From CAWINH01 sp963837425 (GTDB lineage: Bacteria; Chloroflexota; Limnocylindria; QHBO01): 64,000 bases of DNA. Location of the stretch: assembly GCA_963837425.1 (NCBI GenBank), contig CAWINH010000006.1, forward strand, positions 310,001 to 374,000. The letters are read 5' to 3'. The notes below the pieces were generated by a model. The model did not search any database. It saw only the letters and a list, made by a program, of their open reading frames with translations, and was not told the DNA's origin. Each line of letters starts with the position of its first letter. Within the stretch, counting starts at the first letter, position 1. A program made the translations under genes and the position numbers. Positions 1 to 8,234 of the stretch are shown piece after piece.

Positions 1-99
1 ATCCTGCGCACCTTCCGCGACCTGGGTGCCCTGCGCTGGGCGCTCTGGACGCACCGCGACGAGGTCCTCGGCCGCGTCACCCCGGAGCGCGCCGCCTAG
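1..99 (+). CDS. C-terminal fragment of an unrecognised protein
   Basis: The first 32 codons from base 1 are open and end in TAG; the gene begins before the window. The visible tail is Arg/Leu/Trp-rich and ends in TPERAA. The frame and codon composition look coding (G/C third positions), but nothing identifies the family. It is transcribed away from the leftward DUF151 gene, so the two are convergent. Confidence 0.45.
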   Translation: MLRTFRDLGALRWALWTHRDEVLGRVTPERAA

Positions 100-257
100 C
101 GACCCGTGGCTCCCCGCGCTCCCCGCGCTTGATGTGAGCGGCCCGATCGTTCGCCGCGCGGTGATCGACGGGTGGCCCCCGGCTGCTCCCTCGCGCGGTC
201 GCATCCGTCGGACCGGTCGGACCCGTCGGACCCGTCGTTCATCAGAACTTGTCATTT

Positions 258-387
258 GCGAATGCCCGTAGCGTTAGGTGACATGGGGCGGGGGCGCGGT
301 GGCTGGTGGAGTTGGGCGTGAGCGTGAAGAGGGACACCGACGGCTCTTCGGGGACCTCCTATCCTGAATAACGCTACGTCCATTCGC
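258..387. repeat. 130-bp stretch bounded by 19-bp inverted repeats
   Basis: Bases 258-276 and the reverse complement of 369-387 agree at 17 of 19 positions (core CGTAGCGTTA). The element lies in the otherwise gene-free 100-488 interval between two convergent genes. Just to its left, about 205-240, is a short run of GTCGGACC-type direct repeats. The ends and length resemble a small MITE-like element, but no target-site duplication is visible, and a long-range transcript hairpin is equally possible. Apart from these repeats I see nothing in 100-488. Confidence 0.45.
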
Positions 388-488
388 GCCTGGCGGAATG
401 CGGCCTGCCTGCCCCCGATACCGCGATCTCCATTCGCATCTGACGAGACGGCGCGCGTGGTGACGGGCGTGGGCGCGGGCACGCGGAG

Positions 489-1043
489 CTAGCTGCCGAA
501 CTCCTCGGAGGGCGGCCCCTTCTCGCCGCCTTCCAGGTCGATCTCGAGCGAGTTGATGAACTCGCGGAAGACCTCGAGCCGCTCGTCGGAGATCCCCGAC
601 TCGTCCTCGTGGTCGGGCTCAACCCCCGCCTCGTCGAGCACCCGCTCGTCGACGTAGATCGTGGAGCCGGTCCGGACCGCGACGGCGATCGCGTCCGAGG
701 TTCGCGAGTCGATCTCCGTCTCGCCGCCGTCGGCCGTCTCGAGGTAGAGGCGAGCATGGAAGGTGCCGTCGGTGACGTGGGTGACGACGACCCGGCTGAC
801 GCTCGAATGCATGGCGCCGAGCACGCTGACCAGCAGGTCATGGGTCAGCGGCCGCTCGGCGGTGAGCCCCTGGAGCTTCATTGCGATCGCGTTCGCCTCT
901 GACGGGCCGATCCAGATCGGGAGGTATCGGTCCCGCTCGGTCTCCTTGAGGATCACGACGTGCTGGCTCGAGAGCATATGGACGCGGACGCTCTCCACCA
1001 CCATCTCGATCAACCGCACGCTCCCGAATGGCTGCTCGCCCAT
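489..1043 (-). CDS. Bifunctional nuclease (DUF151/BFN domain) family protein
   Basis: A 184-residue cytosolic protein of the DUF151 family. The central domain (about residues 15-140) shows the family signature: LPIWIGPSEANAI near residue 43, then a conserved HDLLVS segment and an acidic SRTSDAIAVAVR segment. Plant and bacterial relatives are reported as bifunctional nucleases; here the activity is inferred only. The C-terminal tail is acidic. ATG 1043 is the start; a second Met at residue 14 is possible. A TAGAAT hexamer ends six bases before the ATG, which suggests a leaderless message. The gene follows the PP2C-like gene by only 16 bp and could also be read through from it. Confidence 0.85.
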   Translation of the reverse strand: MGEQPFGSVRLIEMVVESVRVHMLSSQHVVILKETERDRYLPIWIGPSEANAIAMKLQGLTAERPLTHDLLVSVLGAMHSSVSRVVVTHVTDGTFHARLYLETADGGETEIDSRTSDAIAVAVRTGSTIYVDERVLDEAGVEPDHEDESGISDERLEVFREFINSLEIDLEGGEKGPPSEEFGS

Positions 1044-1049
1044 GGACCG

Positions 1050-1055
1050 ATTCTA
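1050..1055 (-). promoter_or_regulatory. Probable -10 element for the DUF151 gene (leaderless)
   Basis: TAGAAT lies on the minus strand six bases before the ATG. No convincing -35 is visible. The spacing would put the transcription start at or next to the start codon. Confidence 0.45.
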
Positions 1056-1059
1056 GAGG

Positions 1060-3285
1060 CTACTCGAGGACGACGCGGACGACGCGATCGGGGGTCAGGA
1101 GGTAGGCAACCGGAGGCCCGTCGGCGACCGATGCGACGCTCATGGCCAGCACGTCGTCGAGCAGCCCGGACTCAGCCCCGCGGCGCGGCGCCAGCCACTG
1201 ACGGACGAACGATCCGTCCGCGCGCTGGTAGCCGAGGATCCGCGCGTTTGCGGCGTCCCAGACGTAGAACATCTCGCGGTCCCCGATCGTCGCGCCGTCG
1301 AGGAGGCGGTAGTCGAGGTCGGGCCGCACCTCGGCGTCGGGTGGCGGATCGAGCCGGTAGTCGGCCTGCGCGAGCGGGCGGCCGAAGTTCACGCGCGTCA
1401 GCGTGTTCCGCTGGAGGAGCCAGAGGTTCGCGTCGACCAGCAGGTCGCGAGCGTCCACCACCGGGATGTCCGGGGCGTCAGTCAGGAACGAGGTCGGAGC
1501 CGACGGGTAGACGACCGGGACGTATCGGGCGTCGGGGGACCACTTGTCGATCGTTCCGCTGTCGCCGTCCACGAGGTACAGGTTGAAGATCTCCAGTGGA
1601 GGCCGATGCTGGAGCGCGGCGAGGAGGTGGCTCGCGCTGCCCACCGCGTCGAGGCCGGGCAGCGCCAGCGCCCGCGGCGTCTGCTCCCCGAGGTCGAAGC
1701 GCCAGGCCTGGTGCTGCCGATCGATGAGCACGACGTCGGTGGCGGCGGTGGCGATCATCCATGGCGCGCCGCCGGTCCCGCCCGAGAGGGCCTGCCCTGC
1801 GTGATAGACGACCGTCGCGGCGCCGGTGGCCGGATCGACGTGGATGACGCGACCACGGCCGGTGTCCGCGACCCACAGCGAGCCGTCGGTGGCGACCGCC
1901 ATGTCGAGCGGGACGACGTCCTCGAAGGCGGACGACAGGTCCACGACCGTCGTCACCTCGCTGATGCGGGTGACCGCGTAGATCTCGTCGAGCCCGGCGT
2001 CGACGCGGACGCGGAGCGGCTCGAGATCGGAGGCCGCCACGCCGGCGTCGGTCGCCTGCCCGAGGGCGACGTACGCGTCGTTCAGCAGCTGCTTCGCGCG
2101 GTCGGGCGCGCGCGCGATCAGGTCGTTGCCACCCTGCGTCTGGCCTACCTGGGCCACGAGGTCCTGTGCCTGGGCGATCGCCGAGGCGGCAACCTGGGCG
2201 CGTGGGATGGCGATCGTGGGCGGCACGCTCGGGAGCCGCGCAACCGACCAGCCGAACGCGAAGACGAGGGCCACCACGACCATGCCGAGCAGCCCGAAGC
2301 GCCGACGGCGTCCCTCTTCGACGACCGCGGTGCGGAGGACCTGGCGCGGATACTCCGGGCGCCGTCGCGGGACGAAGGCGAGGACGACGTTGAACGCATA
2401 GAGGAGCGCTTGGCCGAGTGCCGCCTGCGCGCCGTCGATCGCGTCCGCGATGCGGTGCAGCCCGTGGCCGAGAGCATCCGCCAGCGGGACGGGGCTCTGG
2501 TCCGGGAGGCCGGCGAGGGGCTCGGCGGCGCGCACCGGCTCGAGCCGATGCGTGGTTGCGGTTGCCGGCAGCTCCACGATCTCGACGGCGAGAACCCCCT
2601 CCGAGCCGTGCCCCCCGCGGATCTCGAACAGGTGCTGGAGGTGCTCGATGGCCGCCGCCGGCCGAAGTGTGGCGAAGGCATGCTTCAGCTCCTCGACCCC
2701 GGCCATTTGCGCGAGGTTGCGGCTGACGAGCGCCAGGATATCGCCGGCCGCGAGGTCGCCCTGCCAGGCGTACGGCTCGATCTCGAGCGCCTCGCCGAGC
2801 GTCGCCGCCACCCGCCGCTGGCGGACCCGGGGGTCCTCCTCATCGACGGCCGGCGGTGGGGGGAGCTCGAACATGCGCCCGTCGCGCACGATGACGGCGG
2901 CGGCCGGCCCGAGCTTGGCGATGTGCGCCTGGCGGGCACGCACCACGAGCGCGATGATGCTGATACCGCCCCGCCGCGGGATCCCGAGCTTCGCGCGCTG
3001 GTGGAAGAGGCGTCGGTTCGCGATCCGCAGCGCATTCGTGAGCGCGCCGAGGGCGCCGGCCGACAGATCGTAGTAATAGTCGCGCTCGAGGGCCTCGAGA
3101 GCCTCTCGCGCCGCGCGGCCGAGCGCCGGATCCGCCCCGGTGATCTGTGCCAGCAGGAAGAGGCTGCCTTTCGTCCGCGCATCGGACCCGAGCTCGGGCT
3201 CGCGGAAGCGGACGACGTCGAGCGCGCCGGCAGGTCGCTCCTCCGGATCGGGGAGGCCAATGCGAGTTCCGAGACGGGTGCTCAT
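1060..3285 (-). CDS. PP2C-like domain / membrane anchor / beta-propeller protein
   Basis: A 741-residue protein in three parts. Residues about 30-245 resemble a PP2C-type phosphatase fold (GGISIIALVVRARQ followed by KLGPAAAVIVRDG), but the Asp-containing metal motif of active enzymes (VGDSR-like) is replaced by LGPAA. It is therefore probably a pseudophosphatase. Residues about 330-349 form one transmembrane helix after an Arg-rich stop-transfer sequence, so the N-terminal part should be cytosolic. After a roughly 110-residue linker, the region from about residue 455 to the end has NHL/beta-propeller-like repeats (LWVADTGRGRVIHVD) and should lie outside the membrane. This looks like an envelope sensor or scaffold. 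Its substrate is unknown. A TATAAT hexamer lies about 40 bp upstream. Confidence 0.6.
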   Translation of the reverse strand: MSTRLGTRIGLPDPEERPAGALDVVRFREPELGSDARTKGSLFLLAQITGADPALGRAAREALEALERDYYYDLSAGALGALTNALRIANRRLFHQRAKLGIPRRGGISIIALVVRARQAHIAKLGPAAAVIVRDGRMFELPPPPAVDEEDPRVRQRRVAATLGEALEIEPYAWQGDLAAGDILALVSRNLAQMAGVEELKHAFATLRPAAAIEHLQHLFEIRGGHGSEGVLAVEIVELPATATTHRLEPVRAAEPLAGLPDQSPVPLADALGHGLHRIADAIDGAQAALGQALLYAFNVVLAFVPRRRPEYPRQVLRTAVVEEGRRRRFGLLGMVVVALVFAFGWSVARLPSVPPTIAIPRAQVAASAIAQAQDLVAQVGQTQGGNDLIARAPDRAKQLLNDAYVALGQATDAGVAASDLEPLRVRVDAGLDEIYAVTRISEVTTVVDLSSAFEDVVPLDMAVATDGSLWVADTGRGRVIHVDPATGAATVVYHAGQALSGGTGGAPWMIATAATDVVLIDRQHQAWRFDLGEQTPRALALPGLDAVGSASHLLAALQHRPPLEIFNLYLVDGDSGTIDKWSPDARYVPVVYPSAPTSFLTDAPDIPVVDARDLLVDANLWLLQRNTLTRVNFGRPLAQADYRLDPPPDAEVRPDLDYRLLDGATIGDREMFYVWDAANARILGYQRADGSFVRQWLAPRRGAESGLLDDVLAMSVASVADGPPVAYLLTPDRVVRVVLE

Positions 3286-3323
3286 GGGTTTCGCGTCCGG
3301 TTCGGGCAGCTCAGGTCCCGTCG

Positions 3324-3329
3324 ATTATA
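3324..3329 (-). promoter_or_regulatory. Candidate -10 box for the PP2C-like gene
   Basis: A perfect TATAAT is read on the minus strand at the very end of the dciA-like gene, which predicts a leader of roughly 30 nt. The -35 is not clear. Confidence 0.45.
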
Positions 3330-3678
3330 GGGAGCCGGCCCTCCGGTCTCGACCAACCGATATGGCCACTGCACGGAGCTCGATGGTCGCCCCCGGCCGG
3401 TCGCGCATCCGTTCGTTGACCGCCGCCAGGAGGTGCGGGGAGCGCAACCGCAGCTCCTGGGCGAGGATCGGCTCTGAGGCCTCCACCTGCGCCGTCCCGT
3501 TCGCCACCCTGAGCAGCCGGCTGTGGAGCCCCCCGCGCTCGAGGCCCGCCTCGTCCACCGTCTCGGCCCACGCCAGCCGCGCCTGGGCAAGTGCCAGCTG
3601 TTCCGCCGCGCCAGGTCCCCCGCATGCCAGCAGCGCTCGCTGGACGGCCTCCGCCGCCTCTTCCGGACGGCCTGCCAC
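3325..3678 (-). CDS. DUF721 family protein, DciA-like helicase loader
   Basis: A 117-residue DUF721-type protein. DciA, the best-studied member, loads the replicative helicase DnaB in the many bacteria that lack DnaC. The DUF721 core can be seen from about residue 45: hydrophobic strands and helices with LLRVANGTAQVEA and a QELRLRSPHLLAAVNE helix. The N-terminal 40 residues are Ala/Glu helical. It starts at GTG 3678, three bases after the recF stop. The order dnaN-recF-DUF721 at an origin is common in actinobacteria and Chloroflexota and supports the replication role. Start choice is moderately certain. Confidence 0.75.
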   Translation of the reverse strand: MAGRPEEAAEAVQRALLACGGPGAAEQLALAQARLAWAETVDEAGLERGGLHSRLLRVANGTAQVEASEPILAQELRLRSPHLLAAVNERMRDRPGATIELRAVAISVGRDRRAGSL

Positions 3679-3681
3679 GGC

Positions 3682-4878
3682 TCAGGCGACCCGCGGGGTG
3701 CGGGTCAGGGCGCCCTCGCCGACCTGCCAGATCGGCACGCCGCGGCGCCGCGTGGCCGGAAGGGCGGCCGGATCGGCCATCGTGACCAGCACCTGGCCGC
3801 GATCCAGGAGCAGGGCGAGGGCCCGCTCGGATCTCGCGGGGTCGAGCTCGCTGAAGATGTCGTCGAGCAGCACGATCGGTGGGGGGGCGCCATCGGCGGC
3901 GAGCAGCTCGCGCTCGGCGAGCTTGAGGGCCAGGATGATCGTCCGCTGCTGCCCGCGGCTGGCATGCGCGGCGACGTCCACCCCGTGCAGCGAGACGCTC
4001 AGGTCGTCCCGCTGCGGCCCGACCAGGCTCACCCCGTTCCACAGCTCCTTCTGGCGCAGGTCGACGAGCCGGCGAGCGAAGGCCTCCGCCAGCTCGTCGG
4101 CGAGCTCCGGCCCGGAGCCGATCCGTGTGGCGGCGGCGCGACGTTCCTCCGGCCACGCCGCCTTCAGCGTGTCGATGTACGAGAGCTCGACGTCGTGGCC
4201 CCGCTCGTCGGGCGGCGCCACCGCCTCGTGCAGCTCGCCGATCCGCTCGCCGAGATCGGCGATGAGCCGGAGCCGGGCGGCCATGACCCGCGACCCCACC
4301 TCGGCGAGCTGCTCGTCCCAGAAGGGGAGCCCGTCCACCGACGCCTCCTCGCGACGAATCGCGCGGAGCAGCGCGTTGCGCTGCGACAGGACGCGCGCCA
4401 GGCTCGCGAGGTCCCGCGCTGCGCGACGATCGCGCTGCGCGACGATCGCGTCGAGGAATCGGCGGCGCTCCCCGGGCGAGCCAACGAGCAGCAGCATCTC
4501 CTCCGGCCTGAAGAGGACGGTGCGCGCCGTCTCGGAGACCGACGCCGGGCGGCGTGCGAGGCCGTTGAGCTGGAGCCGCTTCCGCACCTCGGGCGGGGCG
4601 TCGACTCCCGGGAGCAGCAGCTCGATCTGCGCCGATTCGCGGCCGACGGCGTCGGCGAGGTCAAGGTGCACGCGGGCGAAGGGCCGACCGTGGCGCACCA
4701 GCTCCGCGTCGGACGCGGCCCGCGGCGAGCGGCCGGTGATCGCGACCTGCACCGCCTCGAGGAGGTTCGTCTTGCCGGCCCCGTTCGGGCCGGCAACGAT
4801 CGTCAGCCCGGGATCAGGATGGAGCTCCGCCGCCGGATACGAGCGAAAGTCGCTGAGGGCCAGGCGGGTCAGGCGCAC
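3682..4878 (-). CDS. recF: DNA replication and repair protein RecF
   Basis: An SMC-like ABC ATPase of about 398 residues that helps load RecA at gaps during recombinational repair. Walker A is GPNGAGKTNLLEAV near residue 30, the ABC signature region is SRGQQRTIILALKLAE and Walker B is IVLLDDIFSELD. Length and motif order match the family. The start is taken as GTG 4878 (MRLTRLALSDFRSY), because RecF proteins begin a few residues before this FR-Y motif. It begins 16 bp after the dnaN stop and its stop lies 3 bp before the dciA-like gene, so dnaN-recF-dciA is one transcription unit. Confidence 0.93.
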   Translation of the reverse strand: MRLTRLALSDFRSYPAAELHPDPGLTIVAGPNGAGKTNLLEAVQVAITGRSPRAASDAELVRHGRPFARVHLDLADAVGRESAQIELLLPGVDAPPEVRKRLQLNGLARRPASVSETARTVLFRPEEMLLLVGSPGERRRFLDAIVAQRDRRAARDLASLARVLSQRNALLRAIRREEASVDGLPFWDEQLAEVGSRVMAARLRLIADLGERIGELHEAVAPPDERGHDVELSYIDTLKAAWPEERRAAATRIGSGPELADELAEAFARRLVDLRQKELWNGVSLVGPQRDDLSVSLHGVDVAAHASRGQQRTIILALKLAERELLAADGAPPPIVLLDDIFSELDPARSERALALLLDRGQVLVTMADPAALPATRRRGVPIWQVGEGALTRTPRVA

Positions 4879-4894
4879 ATCGGTCCATGCCCCG

Positions 4895-6019
4895 CTACGA
4901 GGCCGTCCGTACCGGCATGATGACGTGGACGTAGTCGTCCTTGCCGACGCCGCGCACCACGCCCGGCGCCAGGGGCCCGGAGAGCTCGAGCGCGGCTTCA
5001 TCGGCCCCGAGGTTGGAGAGGACGTCGATGAGGTAGCGCGCGTTGAACGCGATCGCGGTCGGCTGGCCGTCGACGCTGGCCTCGAGCGTGTCCGCGTTGT
5101 CGCCGACGTCGGCCGCGTGGGCGGTGATCGCCACGCCGTCGCCGGCATCCCCCCCGAGCTCGATCTTGATGATGTTCGCCGAGTCACGGGCGAAGATGCT
5201 CGCCCGTCGCGCGCCGGCCAGGAATGCCTCGCGGTCGAGGACCGCCCGGCTCCCGTGCCCGGTCGGGATGACCGGCTCGTAGTTCGGGAACTGGCCCTCG
5301 ATGAGCCGGCTCACGAGGTCGATCCCCTCGACGTGGAAGAGGACCTGGCTCTTGTTCGGGGTCACCGTGATCTCGATGGGTTCCTCGGCATCGGGCAGGA
5401 TCCTCATCAGCTCCGCGTACGAGCGCGCCGGCACGACGATCGTCATCTCCGGGGCGACCGCCTTGCCCAGGGTCAGGGTCCGAACCGCGATCCGGTAGTT
5501 GTCCGCGGCGGCCAGGGTCATCTCGTCACCGCCGAACCTGGTGAGCACCCCGGTGAGGATCGGCCGGCTCTCGTCGGTGGCGGCGGCGAAGACGACCTCG
5601 CCGAGCGCGTCGCGCAGCGCCCGGGCGTCGACCGTGGTCGCCGGCGCGTCGCCGATCGCGGCCACGACCGGAAACTCGTCGGCATCGATTCCCTTGATGC
5701 TCGATCGGCTCCCGCCGCAGGTCACCTTCAGGGTGCGGTCCTTCGGAGAGAGCTCGAGTTCGATCTTCTGGTTCGGGAGCGAGGAGACAAGGTCGGTGAT
5801 GAGCTTGGCCGGGACGGTGATGTCCCCCTCGGAATCGACCTTGCCGGGGACCCAGCAGTTGATCCCGATCTCGAGGTTCGTGGCGGTCAGCTTCAGCCCG
5901 CTGTTCTCCGTCTTGACCAGGACGTTGGCCAGCACCGGCAGCGTTGCCCTGCTGCTCACCGCCCGGCTCACGACACCGAGTCCGCGTGCCAGGTTCTCCT
6001 GCATGACGGATGCCTTCAT
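4895..6019 (-). CDS. dnaN: DNA polymerase III beta subunit (sliding clamp)
   Basis: A 374-residue ring clamp that tethers the replicative polymerase to DNA. It has three repeated clamp domains of about 120 residues each, and ends in the family-typical IMPVRTAS. The start ATG at 6019 (MKASVMQENLARGL) is preceded by a strong GGAGGTGA ribosome site seven bases upstream, which decides against the longer open frame that continues to 6175. It lies between the dnaA stop (with 315 bp of origin-like DNA) and recF. Confidence 0.96.
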   Translation of the reverse strand: MKASVMQENLARGLGVVSRAVSSRATLPVLANVLVKTENSGLKLTATNLEIGINCWVPGKVDSEGDITVPAKLITDLVSSLPNQKIELELSPKDRTLKVTCGGSRSSIKGIDADEFPVVAAIGDAPATTVDARALRDALGEVVFAAATDESRPILTGVLTRFGGDEMTLAAADNYRIAVRTLTLGKAVAPEMTIVVPARSYAELMRILPDAEEPIEITVTPNKSQVLFHVEGIDLVSRLIEGQFPNYEPVIPTGHGSRAVLDREAFLAGARRASIFARDSANIIKIELGGDAGDGVAITAHAADVGDNADTLEASVDGQPTAIAFNARYLIDVLSNLGADEAALELSGPLAPGVVRGVGKDDYVHVIMPVRTAS

Positions 6020-6334
6020 TCCGACCTCACCTCCGGAGGATGTCCACGAGCGCACGCGGTACGAACGATCACAGAAAAGAATACTAAGTTCGTAGTCCCT
6101 CTCTCGTAGGGGTGTTGATGTTGTGGACGAACCGATGCCACGGAGCACGCTGGCCCTGGTTTGCCCTGCGGACAACCGGCGCCCGCCCGGTGGATTCGGC
6201 CGTCTTCAGTTCGGGTATATGGTGGATGGCCGCCCGCGTCCTGTGGATGGCCGACCGTTGGATTCCGCCGCCCCGGTGCCATATCTCCACCGCCGACCGC
6301 CGCCTGTCCACACTCCGGGCCGCGGTCTCGTCGT
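6020..6334. other. Candidate replication origin (oriC) between dnaA and dnaN
   Basis: This 315-bp gene-free stretch holds several DnaA-box-like 9-mers: TGTGGACGA at 6122 (8/9 to TGTGGA[T/C]AA), CTGTCCACA at 6304 (8/9), TGTGGATGG at 6242 and ATGTCCACG at 6040 (both 7/9). Bases 6068-6095 are strikingly AT-rich for this genome (AGAAAAGAATACTAAG) and could serve as an unwinding element, or as a dnaN promoter since ATACTA reads TAGTAT on the minus strand. A dnaA-dnaN origin is typical of actinobacteria. The other candidate is the dnaA-rpmH gap, where I see no good box cluster. Confidence 0.55.
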
Positions 6335-7675
6335 TCACTCCGAGTAGATCATCTCCCGCACCGCGCTGATCTCGCGGCGCATCTCGTCGTTCTCTGCCAG
6401 CTCGCGAGCGATCTTGTCGCACGCGTGGAGCACGGTGGAGTGGTCACGGCCGCCGAGCTCGGCGCCGATGCGCAGCAGGGAGATGTCCGTCTCCTCACGG
6501 ATCAGGAACATCGCGATCTGGCGCGGCACGACGATCGCCTTGTCCCGCTTGGAGCTGCGCAGCTGATCGAGATTGACCCCGTAGTAGTCGGCCACCGCGC
6601 GCACGATGCGCTGCGGGGTGATCGACCGCTTCTTCGGGTTGTACATCACGTTCGAGAGGACCGCGCTGGCCAGCTCATTGTTGATGGGCATCCCGGACAT
6701 GCTCGCGTAGGCGATGACCCGGTTCAGCGCGCCCTCGAGCTCGCGGACGTTGCTCACCACCTTGCGGGCGATGAACTCGATCACTTCGGCGGGAATCAGG
6801 TTCAGCTGGTCCTCCGCCTTCGAGCGCAGGATCGCGATCCGGGTCTCGAGGTCAGGCGGGGTGAGGTCGGCGATCAGCCCCCACTCGAAGCGGGAGCGGA
6901 GTCGCTCCTCGAGCGTCGTGATCGCCTTTGGCGGGCGGTCGGAGGAGAGGACGATCTGCTTGCCGGCCTCGTGGATCGCGTTGAAGGTGTGGAAGAACTC
7001 CTCCTGGGTCCGCTCCCGCTCGGCGATGAACTGGATGTCGTCGATGAGAAGGACGTCGATGCGCCGGTATCGGCTCCGGAAGTCCTCCATCTTCTGCTCG
7101 CGGATCGAGTTGATGAAGTCGTTCGTGAACTTCTCGCTCGTGGCGTACAGGATCCGCTTGCGCGGGAACTTGGCGGCCACCGCGTTGCCGAGCGCGTGCA
7201 TGAGGTGCGTCTTGCCGAGGCCCACCCCGCCGTACAGGAAGAGCGGGTTGTAGGCGTGCCCCGGCCGCTCGGCGACCGAGAGGGCGGCCGCGTGCGCGAG
7301 GCGGTTCGCACTGCCCACGATGAAGTTGCTGAACGTGTAGCGGCTGTTGAGGTTGACGGTGTTCCCGCCGGCCGATGCGGGCGGCGGCGCCAGGCTGTCC
7401 TCGTCCGCCTGGTCGGGCGCCGGGCCGGGCGCATCGGTGACGACGAACTCGACCTGGACCGATCCGCCCACCACGCGAGCCAGGGTCTGGCTCACCAGGG
7501 TGCGGTAGCGGTTGTCCAGCCAGTCCCGCGCGAACGGGTTCGGGGCGGCGATGCGAAACCGGTGTTCGTCGATCTCGACGAGGGTGGTGTCCTTCAGCCA
7601 GGTCTCGAAGTTGGCGGGTGAGAGGCTGACCTGCAGCTCGCCGAGGACGGCACGCCATACCTGCTTCGCATCCAT
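6335..7675 (-). CDS. dnaA: Chromosomal replication initiator DnaA
   Basis: A 446-residue AAA+ initiator that binds DnaA boxes and opens oriC. Domain I covers residues 1-80 (WLKDTTLVEIDEHRF), with a short Pro/Ala linker after it. Domain III has Walker A GGVGLGKTHLMHA, Walker B LLIDDIQF and the SDRPP sensor region. Domain IV carries the DNA-binding signature RDHSTVLHACDKI. ATG 7675 (MDAKQVW) fits the family N-terminus; the frame stays open upstream but has no family resemblance there. A TACACT promoter element lies about 110 bp upstream, giving a long leader. The gene is divergent from rpmH. Confidence 0.97.
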   Translation of the reverse strand: MDAKQVWRAVLGELQVSLSPANFETWLKDTTLVEIDEHRFRIAAPNPFARDWLDNRYRTLVSQTLARVVGGSVQVEFVVTDAPGPAPDQADEDSLAPPPASAGGNTVNLNSRYTFSNFIVGSANRLAHAAALSVAERPGHAYNPLFLYGGVGLGKTHLMHALGNAVAAKFPRKRILYATSEKFTNDFINSIREQKMEDFRSRYRRIDVLLIDDIQFIAERERTQEEFFHTFNAIHEAGKQIVLSSDRPPKAITTLEERLRSRFEWGLIADLTPPDLETRIAILRSKAEDQLNLIPAEVIEFIARKVVSNVRELEGALNRVIAYASMSGMPINNELASAVLSNVMYNPKKRSITPQRIVRAVADYYGVNLDQLRSSKRDKAIVVPRQIAMFLIREETDISLLRIGAELGGRDHSTVLHACDKIARELAENDEMRREISAVREMIYSE

Positions 7676-7783
7676 CAATCGCCGTCTCCGCATCCTGCCG
7701 GGTGGGCCTAATCGGGGTCGGATCAGTCCGCCTCCGGGCCGCACAATCCCGGCGATGTGGGAGTTGGCCTCGGGGGTCCCGGC

Positions 7784-7789
7784 AGTGTA
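7784..7789 (-). promoter_or_regulatory. Candidate -10 of the dnaA promoter
   Basis: TACACT preceded by TGC (extended -10 style) is read leftward. It gives a dnaA leader of about 100 nt. Bases 7676-7919 otherwise hold no recognisable gene. Confidence 0.4.
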
Positions 7790-7919
7790 GCAGCCCCCCT
7801 CCGGACCCGGCAACGGAAATCGCGAGTTGGGCGCCGTTCGCCTGTCCGATGTGCTCCCCTGGCGCACAGATCCGCCGGTTCTGCCCCGGCCAGGCACCAG
7901 GCAACGGCACCCTCCAGGT

Positions 7920-7950
7920 TTGACACCCCGAATCGGGCGTCTGGTAGAAT
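7920..7950 (+). promoter_or_regulatory. rpmH-rnpA operon promoter
   Basis: TTGACA at 7920-7925 and TAGAAT at 7945-7950 are separated by 19 bp, with TGG just before the -10 (partial extended -10). The predicted start near 7957 gives a leader of about 125 nt before rpmH. Both hexamers are strong despite the long spacer. Confidence 0.65.
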
Positions 7951-7992
7951 CCCGCGCAGAGCGAGAAGGGCCGAGGAACGGCTATCGCGTGA

Positions 7993-8013
7993 GGCTGGCG
8001 CGAAACGCCAGCC
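7993..8013 (+). promoter_or_regulatory. Stem-loop in the rpmH leader
   Basis: GGCTGGCG (7993-8000) and CGCCAGCC (8006-8013) form a perfect 8-bp stem with a CGAAA loop, followed by a T-richer stretch (GTGTGTTTTGC). It sits between the promoter and rpmH, so it could attenuate or stabilise the transcript. The function is inferred. Confidence 0.5.
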
Positions 8014-8083
8014 GTTCGTGTGTTTTGCACCATGACAGGAATGGCCCGGATCGCCCTCGCTGAACGAGGTTGAGCACGCACCG

Positions 8084-8218
8084 ATGAAGAGAACGTACCA
8101 GCCCAAGAAGCGCGCACGGAAGCGCGAACACGGCTTCCGGGCCCGCATGGCTTCGAAGGGCGGTCGGCGGGTGCTCGCCAGACGTCGCGCGAAGGGGCGC
8201 AAGCGGCTCACTGCCTGA
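8084..8218 (+). CDS. rpmH: 50S ribosomal protein bL34
   Basis: A 44-residue, highly basic large-subunit protein beginning MKRTYQPKKRARKREHGFR and ending AKGRKRLTA. This is the canonical bL34 sequence pattern (RTYQPK, HGFRARM, GRRVLARRRAKGR). It heads the classic rpmH-rnpA-yidD-yidC-jag operon and is only 16 bp from rnpA. Length equals the family norm. Confidence 0.97.
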   Translation: MKRTYQPKKRARKREHGFRARMASKGGRRVLARRRAKGRKRLTA

Positions 8219-8234
8219 GCGTGCGAGGCGCGAG

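Noticed and set aside
258..387. Integron attC site
   Set aside because: A GTTAGGT-like end is present, but the matching RYYYAAC end is missing in the right orientation and no integrase is seen.
3140..6109. Rightward open frame of about 990 codons across recF and dnaN
   Set aside because: It is an antisense shadow of those genes, with low-complexity Ser/Arg-rich sequence.
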